Source: Deltaproteobacteria bacterium
Lineage (GTDB): Bacteria > Desulfobacterota > Deferrimicrobia > Deferrimicrobiales > Deferrimicrobiaceae
NCBI GenBank assembly: GCA_016218975.1
Contig: JACRCO010000093.1
Coordinates: 1-49,647 of the forward strand
Length of the DNA: 49,647 nt
Direction: 5' to 3'
The position numbers were made by a program, and so were the translations under genes. Below the pieces are notes generated by a model. That model worked only from the letters and a program-made list of their open reading frames with translations. It ran no database searches and was not told the origin of the DNA. The first letter of the stretch is position 1. Each line of letters starts with the position of its first letter. This document shows, one piece after another, positions 33,064-41,239 of this stretch.

Positions 33064-35336
33064 GGATTCGCCAGGGCGCCGGGGCGGGGCATCTTCTGCT
33101 CCGTGAGCCCATCCTTCCGCTTTATGAATTCGTCCATCTGCGCCTGCTTCCTTTCGCCGATCTTCGCCATGTCCGTCGGCTCCTTGATGACGTGGGGCGT
33201 GAGGAAGATGAGCAGGTTCGTCTTGTTCCGCGCGACCGACTTGAACTTGAAAAGGTTCCCAAGGAGCGGGATGTCCCCGAGGAGCGGAACCTGGCTCTCG
33301 CTCACCGTGAGGGAGTCCTGCATCATCCCCCCCATCACCACGGTGTTCCCGTTCTTCACGAGAACGCTTGTCTTGGCCGACCTTTTCGTCGTCGTGGGAC
33401 CTACCTGGTTGGCGTTCAGGAGCTGGGTTCCCAGGATGGCGGAGGATTCCTGGTAGATTTCGAGGTTCACGTACTCGCTCTCGTGGATGTGTGGCGTGAG
33501 ACGTAGCGTTATGCCCACGTCCTTCCGTTCGATCGTGTTTATGGTGTTGGCGAGGTTGGTGCTGTCGCGTGACTGGCTCGTGATGAAAGGCACGTTCTGG
33601 CCTACGATGATCTCGGCCTCCTTGTTGTCCAGGGTAAGGAGGTGCGGAGAGGAAAGGACGTTGATGTTGTCGGACGTCTGTGCCGCCCGCAGGATGGCGG
33701 TGACGGCCGGAATCTGTGTCCCGTCCGGAAGCGTGACGTTGCCCAGGATGCCGCCCGCGATCAGCCCGGTGCCGCTGAAGACCAGCGGGTTGCCGGAGGC
33801 AAGCGCCGAGAACAATTCGTTGACGTTTCCCTGGAAATCGAAGTTCGTTCCCGAGAGCAGCGCGCCCTTGTTTGCCGCGCTGGCGACGGACCCGCGGAAT
33901 TCCACTCCTACGTCGCGCCCCTTGTCGAGGGTGATCTCCATGATGACCGCTTCCACGTAAACCTGCCGGCGGCGGATGTCGAGCTTCTTTATGACGTCCA
34001 CCAGCGTCAGGTAATCGTTGACCGATGCGATGATGATAAGGGAGTTGGTGGCCTTGTCAGCCGCGATCCGCACCCCTCCCTCCAGTTCCGCGGTAATGAC
34101 CGACTTGACGGTGCCGGCAGGCCCCGCGGCGGCCGGTGCGGTCGGCGTTGTGGGCGCTCTCCCCGACAGGTTGGCGAGAACCTTTGCGACCTCCTCGGCG
34201 TCGGAGTGCTCCAGGTAGTAGACGTTGATCTTGCCGGTGTTCTCCGGCGATGGGATGTCGAGCTTCTTTATCAGGTCCTCGATGTCCGACATCAGGTCCG
34301 CGCCGGCAAGGACGATCAGGCTGTTTGTCCGCACGTCCGGGATGAACCGGATCGCGCCGCCGCGTCCCTTGCCGCGGCGGACCGCCCTGGCTCCGGCGCC
34401 CGCCTGGCCGGGAGCCGCAGGAGCCGTTCCCGCGCCCGTGTAGAGCGAATCGAGCGTCCTGGCGATTTCGGTGACCGATGCATACTTGAAAGGAAAGATC
34501 CTGAGAATGCCCGAAGTGCCCTCCACGTCAAGTTCGGCCAGTATCTTCATGACACGGTCGATGTTGGAGCGCGAATCGATGAGGATCAGCATGTTCGACG
34601 CCGGGAAGGCGGTGAGCAGGCCGTCCTTTGAAACGATGGGAGAGAGCACGGGAACGATTTCGGCGGTGTCCGTGTATTGAAGCGGGATCAGGCGGGTGAT
34701 GAATTCCGAGGCGGAGGCCGGTTCTCCGGCCCGCGCCGTGGGGAGGCTGTCCTGCTTGGCGTCGCGAAGCGCGATGATCTTGATCGCGTTCCCCTGCTCG
34801 ATGGTGGCGAATCCCTTGACCTGGAGGACGGAAAGAAAGACGTTGTAGGCGTCCTCCACGCTGATCTTGCGGGGGGAGATGATCGTGATCTTCCCCTGCA
34901 CACGCTCGTCGAAAATGAAGTTCTTCCGGGTCTGCTCGCTGATGAACTTGATCAGGACGGGGAGGTCGACGTCCGTGAAATCCATGGAAATGTATACCGG
35001 CATCCGTTTCGTTTCGGCCTGCTGGGGAAGCGGCGCCTGGATCGGCGGTTGGGGAGGCGGCGCCTGTACCGGTGCAGGAGGAGGCTCGGCCGGTCGTAGA
35101 ATCCGTTCGGGAGGAGGCTGGACGGGAGGTTGCGGGGGAGCCGCCTGCGGAATTACGGGTTCCTCCCTTATCGGCGGCGCCGTATTGTCCGCGGACGGCG
35201 GGGGAGCGGAAGCCTGGTTGTCGGAAGCCGGGGAAGGGACCGCCTGCGGAGGATCCGCCGCTTGCGCGGTCGCGGCGAGGAGACATATCGCCGCCAGCCA
35301 TGCACCCGTTTTTTTCATCGCGCGCTCCCTCTTCAT
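33060..35336 (-). CDS. gspD: Type II secretion outer-membrane secretin GspD
   Basis: The 758-residue secretin has a signal peptide (MKKTGAWLAAICLLAATAQA), a Pro/Gln/Ala-rich linker of about 75 residues, the N0 domain (ISMDFTDVDLPVLIKFI), N1-N3 repeats and a C-terminal secretin domain (VLSSPHLLTLDNKEAEIIVG). The ATG at 35336 overlaps the gspC stop. ATG 35318 has a good GAGGGAG site 5-7 bases upstream and may be the true start. The long proline-rich linker before N0 is unusual. It may span extra periplasmic distance or contact peptidoglycan. Confidence 0.96.
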   Translation of the reverse strand: MKRERAMKKTGAWLAAICLLAATAQAADPPQAVPSPASDNQASAPPPSADNTAPPIREEPVIPQAAPPQPPVQPPPERILRPAEPPPAPVQAPPPQPPIQAPLPQQAETKRMPVYISMDFTDVDLPVLIKFISEQTRKNFIFDERVQGKITIISPRKISVEDAYNVFLSVLQVKGFATIEQGNAIKIIALRDAKQDSLPTARAGEPASASEFITRLIPLQYTDTAEIVPVLSPIVSKDGLLTAFPASNMLILIDSRSNIDRVMKILAELDVEGTSGILRIFPFKYASVTEIARTLDSLYTGAGTAPAAPGQAGAGARAVRRGKGRGGAIRFIPDVRTNSLIVLAGADLMSDIEDLIKKLDIPSPENTGKINVYYLEHSDAEEVAKVLANLSGRAPTTPTAPAAAGPAGTVKSVITAELEGGVRIAADKATNSLIIIASVNDYLTLVDVIKKLDIRRRQVYVEAVIMEITLDKGRDVGVEFRGSVASAANKGALLSGTNFDFQGNVNELFSALASGNPLVFSGTGLIAGGILGNVTLPDGTQIPAVTAILRAAQTSDNINVLSSPHLLTLDNKEAEIIVGQNVPFITSQSRDSTNLANTINTIERKDVGITLRLTPHIHESEYVNLEIYQESSAILGTQLLNANQVGPTTTKRSAKTSVLVKNGNTVVMGGMMQDSLTVSESQVPLLGDIPLLGNLFKFKSVARNKTNLLIFLTPHVIKEPTDMAKIGERKQAQMDEFIKRKDGLTEQKMPRPGALANP

Positions 35337-36229
35337 CGGATTTCGTACGTGATCGTGCTTTTCTGCCCCTGGCGGAGAATGTTGACGGTTACGCGCTTTT
35401 CATCCTTGAGGTTCTGGAAGATCGTGTACATCTTGTCGGGGGTGCTGAGCTCCACGTTGTTGATTTGCTGGATTACGTCCCCGTTTTTGAATCCCAGCTG
35501 TTCGAAGGCGGATCCCGGCCGAACCGCAGCGACACGGTAACCCGCGGACTTGTTCCCCTCGAAGAACGGGATCAGCCGGACGTTTGTCATGTACTGGTTG
35601 ATATTTCCGGTCAGTTGCCCCGCCGTGGCTTCATCGAGTGCGAACGAACTCTCGCCGAGCTTCGTGACGCGGATTTCCCCGCCCGCCGGAAGGTCGGCGG
35701 CCCTCGGAGCGCTTGCGGACGCGGCAGGCGCTGCAGGTGGCGCGGTGACGCGGGTCCTGGAGCCCACTGGAAGGATGTCCAGCCTCTCCTCGACTTTGCC
35801 GCGGGAGAGGAAGACGTGGTCCCTTTCGATGCGGGATAGCCTCACGCCTGCCTCCAGTTCGGCGCTTTCCCTTTCCATGCGGGGGGTCTTCATACCATCG
35901 GCCCAAAGGATGGCGCGCCGGGCGGACCTTGAGTCCGAGGCGACCGTGCCGAGGAGAACGTATTTCGTCGAGGGTAATTCCTGCGGTTTCGATTTCCCGA
36001 TCAGCCTGGAAGGAAGGTCCATCCCCTGGTCGGGGGCGAAAAGGTTTGTCCACTTCTCGGGGGACAGGGCCTGCGCGCCGGAGGGCTCCGCCGCCGCTCC
36101 GCGGGCGGGAGCGGCAGGGGCGGGAACCGAGTACCGGGCGGAAAGGAAACGGCTTGCGGAAAACCCGAGGGAAACCGCGGTTACGACGATGGACACTCCG
36201 ACAACAGCGAGAAACGCCCTCTTCTGCAT
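35333..36229 (-). CDS. gspC: Type II secretion inner-membrane protein GspC
   Basis: The 298-residue product has one N-terminal helix (AFLAVVGVSIVVTAVSLGF), a homology region (YVLLGTVASDSRSARRAIL) that contacts the secretin N0 domain, and a C-terminal PDZ domain (GYRVAAVRPGSAFEQLGF, GDVIQQINNVEL). It recruits substrates and bridges the two membranes. ATG 36229 is preferred as it starts the basic leader MQKRAF. ATG 36277 and 36247 are possible. It is the first gene of the gsp operon, so its promoter should lie in 36230-36565. Confidence 0.9.
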   Translation of the reverse strand: MQKRAFLAVVGVSIVVTAVSLGFSASRFLSARYSVPAPAAPARGAAAEPSGAQALSPEKWTNLFAPDQGMDLPSRLIGKSKPQELPSTKYVLLGTVASDSRSARRAILWADGMKTPRMERESAELEAGVRLSRIERDHVFLSRGKVEERLDILPVGSRTRVTAPPAAPAASASAPRAADLPAGGEIRVTKLGESSFALDEATAGQLTGNINQYMTNVRLIPFFEGNKSAGYRVAAVRPGSAFEQLGFKNGDVIQQINNVELSTPDKMYTIFQNLKDEKRVTVNILRQGQKSTITYEIR

Positions 36230-36565
36230 TCCGCCCCCGGCATGCATGTGTGAAACGATCAAACGATAGTCAACCATTCATTTTTTACCCTTTCGGGTAT
36301 CCAGTCAACTTACTTGAAGAATGTATCGGCGGAAATGCCTGATTTATTCGGTGTTCCCGCGAAATATTTCAATGCCCCGGTGAAACGCGGGCGGACCCCC
36401 GCATATTCAACATGAGCTGGGTTTCTAACGAGAAATTTTATCAAAAAAGCGGGGTGTACGGCGATACGAACTCCATCGCCGCCGAACGGTACGGAAATTC
36501 CTTTCCCTGCCGACCCGTCTATGTATACTGTATGCACATGGGGTGGTGCGGGACGGTGCGATAGA
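36230..36565. other. Divergent intergenic region between gspC and the haem-sensor kinase
   Basis: No gene is apparent. The stretch is AT-richer than the flanks and should carry divergent promoters. A TATACT near 36525-36530 could be a -10 box for the kinase gene but has no good -35 partner. A short ACCC-TTTC-GGGT hairpin at 36287-36298 has no T-tract on its 3' side in either direction that would make it a terminator. Confidence 0.4.
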
Positions 36566-38161
36566 ATGAGCTGGTATCACAGCATCAGCGTCAAGATCAT
36601 CCTGTGCGTCGTCGGGATGGTCCTGATCGTCAACGGCCTTTTGGCCTATCTGTCCCTCGTCATCCAGAAGGAAAACCTGAACGAAACGGTCCTCCGGAGC
36701 GCCTCGCAGCTAAGCGAGACGATCAAGAAGTCGATCAGGAACGACATGCTCGAAAACCGCAAGGACGCCGCATACAAGATCATGGAGACGATCGGCCAGC
36801 AGGAGGGGATCGAGAGGGTCCGGATCTACAGCAAGGAAGGGCGGATCCTCTTCTCAAGCGACAAGTACGAGATCGGCGGCATGGTCGACAAGCGGGCGGA
36901 AGCGTGCTACGGGTGCCATTCCGAGGCCCGTCCGCTGGAACGGCTGGCGACGTCAAAGAGGAACCGGATCTTCATGTCCGCGGACCACCGCGAGCGTTCC
37001 GACAAGGAGCACCGCGTGCTTGGCGTCATCAATCCCCTGTACAACGAAGCGGAGTGTTCCTCATCGACATGCCATGCGCACCCTCCGTCGAAGAAGGTCC
37101 TGGGCGTGATCGATGTCACCATGTCGCTCAGGGACGTAGATGTCGCGATGGCCCGCGACCGCGGCCGGATTCTCCTCGTCAGCGTGATTTCCATACTTTG
37201 CATCTCCCTCATCGTCGCGATGATCCTTATTCATTTCGTCGAGAGGCCGGTCAAGGACCTCGTCCTCGGCACGAAACGGATCTCCGACGGGGACCTCGAG
37301 CATTTCATCCCCGTGACGTCCAACGACGAGATGGGACACCTGGCCTTTTCGTTCAACCAGATGACACAGGATCTGGCGAAGGCGCGCGAGGAGATCGAGG
37401 AAGGTATCCGCAACCTGGAACACAAGGTCGAAGAGCGGACCACCGAACTAAAAGACGCGCAATCCCAGCTCCTGCAATCGGAAAAACTGGCGGCGGTCGG
37501 GAAGCTGGCGGCCACCGTAGCCCACGAGATCAACAACCCGCTGACCGGCGTCTACACTTACATACGGCTCATGGAGCGGAAAATCGCCCAGGGGCAGCAC
37601 GGCGAGGAGCATGTGGATAAGTACCGTTCCTACCTCGACACGATGCGCAGGGAGGTCGAGCGTACGACGGCGATCGTTCAGAACCTGCTGGACTTCACCA
37701 GGCCGAAAGAGCCGATCCGCAAGCCCCTGGATCTCGAAAAGATGGTGGGCGAATCGATGGTGCTCCTTCAGAATAAATTGCGCCTGAACAATATCGTCGT
37801 GGTGAACGAAATGAAGTCCCTGCCCGAGGTCCTGGCCGATCCGGGCCACATGAAGCAGGTTTTCATCAACCTGATGGTGAACGCCTGCGAGGCCATGGAG
37901 GGGGGCGGGACGCTGACGCTGGGCAGCTGCAGCAACGAGAAGGAGAACACGGCGACGATCTGGTTCCGCGACACCGGCGTGGGGATCGAAAAGGAGAACC
38001 TCGCGCATATCTTCGATCCTTTCTTCTCGACGAAGGAAAAGGGGACCGGGCTGGGGCTTTCGGTCGTAAGCGGTATTGTCGCCCGGCATAACGGCAAACT
38101 CGACATCGACAGCGCCCCGGGCAAGGGAACGTGCATCAGGGTTACGCTCCCCATTACGTAA
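36566..38161 (+). CDS. Sensor histidine kinase with two c-type haem motifs in its periplasmic domain
   Basis: The 531-residue kinase has a membrane helix (about 10-33), a periplasmic sensor (34-200), a second helix (202-225), HAMP, a coiled-coil, HisKA (phospho-histidine in ATVAHEINNPLTG) and HATPase (NLMVNACEAM, DTGVGI, GTGLGLSVV). The sensor contains CYGCH at 114-118 and CSSSTCH at 164-170, matching the CXXCH and CX4CH haem-attachment motifs. Sensors of this type occur in Geobacter and relatives, where they bind covalent haem. The input may be redox state or a gas. ATG 36566 gives a standard N-terminus. The partner is the regulator at 38730. Confidence 0.92.
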   Translation: MSWYHSISVKIILCVVGMVLIVNGLLAYLSLVIQKENLNETVLRSASQLSETIKKSIRNDMLENRKDAAYKIMETIGQQEGIERVRIYSKEGRILFSSDKYEIGGMVDKRAEACYGCHSEARPLERLATSKRNRIFMSADHRERSDKEHRVLGVINPLYNEAECSSSTCHAHPPSKKVLGVIDVTMSLRDVDVAMARDRGRILLVSVISILCISLIVAMILIHFVERPVKDLVLGTKRISDGDLEHFIPVTSNDEMGHLAFSFNQMTQDLAKAREEIEEGIRNLEHKVEERTTELKDAQSQLLQSEKLAAVGKLAATVAHEINNPLTGVYTYIRLMERKIAQGQHGEEHVDKYRSYLDTMRREVERTTAIVQNLLDFTRPKEPIRKPLDLEKMVGESMVLLQNKLRLNNIVVVNEMKSLPEVLADPGHMKQVFINLMVNACEAMEGGGTLTLGSCSNEKENTATIWFRDTGVGIEKENLAHIFDPFFSTKEKGTGLGLSVVSGIVARHNGKLDIDSAPGKGTCIRVTLPIT

Positions 38162-38727
38162 AGGGACCGGGGACCATCGGAAACATAATCTACATAAGGC
38201 CCGTCGGGGCGGTGGATCCTGGAATTCTCCAATGGCTGCGGCAAGAGATGAGCGAATCCCTCTGGGCGACGGTGCGGGTCATGCCTTCGATCCCGGTTCC
38301 ACCCGCAAGCTTCGAGCCGGCCAGGAACCAGTACATATCGACGAAAATCCTCAAGGAAATGCTGAAGGAGGTTCCCGAGAACGCGCTGAAACTGCTCGGG
38401 GTTACCGACAAGGACCTTTGCATACCGATCCTCACGTACGTTTTCGGGGAGGCGCAGCTCGGAGGGACGACGGCGGTCGTCTCGCTTGCCCGGTTGCGCC
38501 AGGAGTATTACGGCGCCCCGCCGGACCAGAAACTGTTCCAGGAACGGATGAGGAAGGAATGTCTCCACGAGCTCGGGCACACATTCGGACTGATCCACTG
38601 CACTTCGAAGGAGTGCGTCATGTACCTGTCGAACACGGTGGTTGACGTGGATACCAAGGGGCGGACGTTCTGCCGGGCCTGCCAGATGACGGTGGCTTCG
38701 AAAACGGGGGCTGGGAAGGAGGAATGA
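38131..38727 (+). CDS. amzA: Archaemetzincin-family zinc metalloprotease
   Basis: The 198-residue product carries the archaemetzincin signature HELGHTFGLIHC (H146, E147, H150 and H156 as zinc site and catalytic base), then C162, M164 (Met-turn) and a CRAC pair at 181-184, which together form the family's second, four-cysteine zinc site. No signal peptide is seen, so it should be cytosolic. The start is GTG 38131, overlapping the kinase by 31 bases. No later start precedes the conserved IIYIRPVG. Its position between kinase and regulator is striking. Substrate and role are unknown. Proteolysis linked to signalling is inference. Confidence 0.92.
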   Translation: MHQGYAPHYVKGPGTIGNIIYIRPVGAVDPGILQWLRQEMSESLWATVRVMPSIPVPPASFEPARNQYISTKILKEMLKEVPENALKLLGVTDKDLCIPILTYVFGEAQLGGTTAVVSLARLRQEYYGAPPDQKLFQERMRKECLHELGHTFGLIHCTSKECVMYLSNTVVDVDTKGRTFCRACQMTVASKTGAGKEE

Positions 38728-38729
38728 CG

Positions 38730-40094
38730 ATGGAAAAGAGCGTAAACATTCTGGTCGTGGACGACGAGGAAATCGTCCGGGACTCTTTGTCGAGCTGGCT
38801 CGAGGAGGACGGCTACGCCGTCGAGGCCGTCGAGAGCGGCAAACGGGCGTTGGAACGGCTTCCCGTCAAGAACTGGGACCTGATGCTCGTCGACCTGAAG
38901 ATGCCGGGCATGGACGGTATCCAGTTGATGGAGGAGGTGCGCAAAACCCACCCCGACATGCTGATCATCATCATGACCGCCTACGCCACGGTCGACACCG
39001 CCGTGAAGGCGATGAAAACGGGCGCCTACGACTATTTCGTCAAACCGTTCAACCCCGACGATATCTCCCTCACGATCCGCAAGATCGTGGACCATCACAA
39101 ACTCGTCCAGGAGAACCTGTTCCTGCGGAAGGAACTCAAAAAACAGTACAAGCTCCGGGACATGATCAGCAAGAACGAGAAGATGCTGGAGATCTTCGAG
39201 CTGGCGCGGACCGTCGCGAAGAGCAGCTCGACGGTCCTCATCCAGGGGGAAAGCGGAACGGGCAAGGAGCTTCTTGCGCGCGCTATCCACGACGAGAGCC
39301 CGCGCAGCGATTCGCCCTTCATCTCCGTGTCCTGCGTGTCCCTGACGGAAACACTGCTGGAAAGCGAATTGTTCGGCCACGAAAAGGGAGCGTTCACCGG
39401 CGCCACCGCGATCAAGCGGGGGAAACTGGAGCTTGCGCAGGACGGGACGCTCTTCCTGGACGAAATCGGCGACATCAGCCTGAAACTGCAAATGGACCTG
39501 CTCCGTGTGCTGGAGCAGAAGGACTTCCGGCGCGTCGGAGGATCCGACGTGATCGCGATCAACTCGCGAATCATCGCGGCGACGAACAGGGACCTGAAGG
39601 CCGCCATCGACGAGGACCGGTTCCGCGCGGACCTCTACTATCGGCTGAATGTCATTTCCATCCACATTCCCCCGCTGAGGGAACGGAGGGAAGACATACC
39701 GCTGCTGGTCGACCACTTCATTGAAAAATTCAACATCGAGATGGGGAAGCAGATCCGCGGCGTAAGCGAGGGAGCGATGCGGATCCTGATGGACAACGAA
39801 TGGCCCGGAAACGCGCGTGAACTGCGGAACGTTGTAGAGCGGGCAATGGTGGTGGCCAAGGGGAATATCATTACGGATTCCGATGTCAGCAGGCCGACCG
39901 CGACATCTACGCCAACAAACCACTGGACGAAATCCCTGGACGAGGTCGAGAAGGAGCACATTCGCGCGGTATTGGCGGAAAACCAGTGGAATATCGTGCG
40001 TTCCGCCCAGACATTGGGGATAGACCGGGTGACGCTCTACAACAAGATAAAAAAATATGAACTCAAGAGGGATGGCATCGCTCCGAAAGAGTGA
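38730..40094 (+). CDS. NtrC-family sigma-54-dependent response regulator
   Basis: The 454-residue product has a receiver (VVDDEE, phospho-acceptor D55 in MLVDLKMPGMDG), AAA+ domain (Walker A GESGTGKE, GAFTGA loop, Walker B GTLFLDEIGD) and Fis-type helix-turn-helix (NIVRSAQTLGIDRVTLYNKIK). ATG 38730 lies 7 bases after AAGGAGG. ATG 38724, two codons upstream, is too close to that site. It is the natural partner of the haem-sensor kinase. The two inverted repeats 5 and 25 bases after its stop, and the sigma-54 promoter at 40298, make the 40363-44824 operon its likely target. Confidence 0.95.
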   Translation: MEKSVNILVVDDEEIVRDSLSSWLEEDGYAVEAVESGKRALERLPVKNWDLMLVDLKMPGMDGIQLMEEVRKTHPDMLIIIMTAYATVDTAVKAMKTGAYDYFVKPFNPDDISLTIRKIVDHHKLVQENLFLRKELKKQYKLRDMISKNEKMLEIFELARTVAKSSSTVLIQGESGTGKELLARAIHDESPRSDSPFISVSCVSLTETLLESELFGHEKGAFTGATAIKRGKLELAQDGTLFLDEIGDISLKLQMDLLRVLEQKDFRRVGGSDVIAINSRIIAATNRDLKAAIDEDRFRADLYYRLNVISIHIPPLRERREDIPLLVDHFIEKFNIEMGKQIRGVSEGAMRILMDNEWPGNARELRNVVERAMVVAKGNIITDSDVSRPTATSTPTNHWTKSLDEVEKEHIRAVLAENQWNIVRSAQTLGIDRVTLYNKIKKYELKRDGIAPKE

Positions 40095-40098
40095 GAGT

Positions 40099-40133
40099 GT
40101 TGAGTATTTCAATTTGCTGTTGAATTTTTCAAC
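40099..40133. promoter_or_regulatory. Tandem inverted repeats, candidate enhancer sites for the sigma-54 regulator
   Basis: A perfect 6-3-6 palindrome, GTTGAA-TTT-TTCAAC (40119-40133), is preceded exactly 20 bases upstream by a matching copy, GTTGAG-TAT-TTCAAT (40099-40113). Two full helical turns place both sites on the same DNA face. They lie about 190-225 bases before the predicted start of transcription at 40324. Binding by the regulator encoded immediately upstream is inference. Confidence 0.6.
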
Positions 40134-40174
40134 TGGGCAAGCCACCGGAAAACAAGATCATTCCTTTTCGCCCC

Positions 40175-40204
40175 AGGAAGTGTAGAGAATGTATACACCT
40201 TCCT
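40175..40204. other. Imperfect hairpin between regulator gene and sigma-54 promoter
   Basis: AGGAAGTGTA (40175-40184) pairs with TACAC-C-TTCCT (40194-40204) apart from one bulged C, around a 9-base loop. No T-tract follows, so it is a weak terminator candidate. It could also be a protein site between the enhancer and the promoter. Confidence 0.3.
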
Positions 40205-40297
40205 GAAATTCAATAACCGCGTCTCTATTCGGAACACCCTCCTCCTTCTGTTTTAAAATCCGTAAGTTATCGACTTATAAAATGTCCTCCGATCGGT

Positions 40298-40312
40298 TGG
40301 CACGGGCATTGC
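40298..40312 (+). promoter_or_regulatory. Near-perfect sigma-54 promoter of the H-like/NrfD operon
   Basis: TGGCACG (40298-40304), four bases, TTGC (40309-40312) matches the sigma-54 consensus at every fixed position, with GG and GC correctly spaced by ten bases. Transcription should begin near 40324, 39 bases before the first small gene. Confidence 0.88.
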
Positions 40313-40362
40313 GCTATACATGGGCGCGGGAAAGGCAACCCCGCTGAAGGGAGGTGGGAACG

Positions 40363-40452
40363 ATGGGATTCATACTGATCGGCATAGCCTACATCGTTCT
40401 GGGTATCGTCTCGGCGGCGAGAATGATCGCGGAGCACGCGGGGCACGCGTGA
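40363..40452 (+). CDS. 29-residue membrane peptide leading the sigma-54 operon
   Basis: ATG 40363 follows GGGAGGTG with good spacing and encodes MGFILIGIAYIVLGIVSAAR followed by MIAEHAGHA, then TGA. A single hydrophobic helix of about 18 residues with a short, histidine-containing tail suggests a small membrane subunit, like those found with cytochrome bd or other respiratory complexes. Its place as first gene after the sigma-54 promoter and its ribosome binding site support translation. No homologue is known to me. Confidence 0.6.
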   Translation: MGFILIGIAYIVLGIVSAARMIAEHAGHA

Positions 40453-40512
40453 AAGGTGCGTTGACGCAGTGATCGTAAGCAGCGGAAAAGCTGGAAGAAA
40501 AGGGGTGCGGCG

Positions 40513-41223
40513 ATGAAGGAACGGAAGTGCCCTTTTCTCGAAACCCAAACGGTAACTTTCTGCAAGGCGTTCCCGGTGAAAATGATCCCGGTGGACAGGA
40601 TGTCGAATGCGAAGGGTATCTGTAATACGACCAATTACCAGGAATGTTCCCTCTATTGCGAGGTCAGCCACACCGGAAAGGACCTGGACAACATCCGCGG
40701 ATTCCAGCTGAAGCCGGAATACTACTATCATCCCAAACATCTTTGGGTCGCCGTGTCTCCTGACGACGAAACCGAAGCCCGCGTGGGAATCGACGATTTT
40801 TCGGCAAGGCTGATCGGCAGGATCCACCGCGTATCGTCTCCCGGCCCCAACATGCCGGTGAAGGAGAACAGCGTGTGCTTCCTCCTTCATTCCGGCGACC
40901 GGACCGTCCGCATGGTGGCGCCTGCTACCGGGACGATCAAGGCGGTCAATCCGAAAATAACGACCGACCCCGCCATTATCAATACCGATCCGTACAACGA
41001 GGGGTGGATCTATTCGATGAAGTTGCGGAACGAAGCGGTGAACGGCCTGTTCCACGAAAACGTCGCCAGGAAATGGATGGAATGCGAAGTCGAAAGGCTT
41101 CAGAAGCTGTTCGCGTCCGACTTGGGGATGACCGCAACCGACGGAGGCGAAGCCCTCACCGATATCAGCAGCCGGTTGAACGACGCGCAGTGGGGAAAGA
41201 TCGTCAGCCAGTTCTTGGGGTAA
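40513..41223 (+). CDS. Cysteine-rich N-terminal domain fused to an H-protein-like domain lacking lipoyl-lysine
   Basis: The 236-residue protein has five cysteines in its first 50 residues (C6, C17, C37, C45, C49), which could hold a metal or iron-sulphur cluster. A domain similar to glycine-cleavage H-protein follows (about 70-180: HPKHLWVAVSP, VGIDDFSARLIGRI, VAPATGTIKAVN, DPYNEGWIYSMKL). The segment that holds the lipoylated lysine in true H-protein is shortened (HSGDRTVRMVAP) and has no lysine, so lipoyl transfer is unlikely. No signal or membrane helix is seen, so it should be cytosolic. ATG 40513 follows AAGGGGTG. It is the first of three related genes in this operon. Confidence 0.85.
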   Translation: MKERKCPFLETQTVTFCKAFPVKMIPVDRMSNAKGICNTTNYQECSLYCEVSHTGKDLDNIRGFQLKPEYYYHPKHLWVAVSPDDETEARVGIDDFSARLIGRIHRVSSPGPNMPVKENSVCFLLHSGDRTVRMVAPATGTIKAVNPKITTDPAIINTDPYNEGWIYSMKLRNEAVNGLFHENVARKWMECEVERLQKLFASDLGMTATDGGEALTDISSRLNDAQWGKIVSQFLG

Positions 41224-41239
41224 TGCCGGGAGGTGCGCC

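Noticed and set aside
36287-36298. ACCC-TTTC-GGGT as a terminator between gspC and the kinase
   Set aside because: The stem is only 4 bp and neither strand has a T-tract following it. Both flanking genes point away from it.
38508-40145. Long open frame on the minus strand opposite the NtrC-family regulator
   Set aside because: It is antisense to a clear gene with all sigma-54 activator motifs. Its composition is that of a GC-rich shadow frame and it has no start signal.
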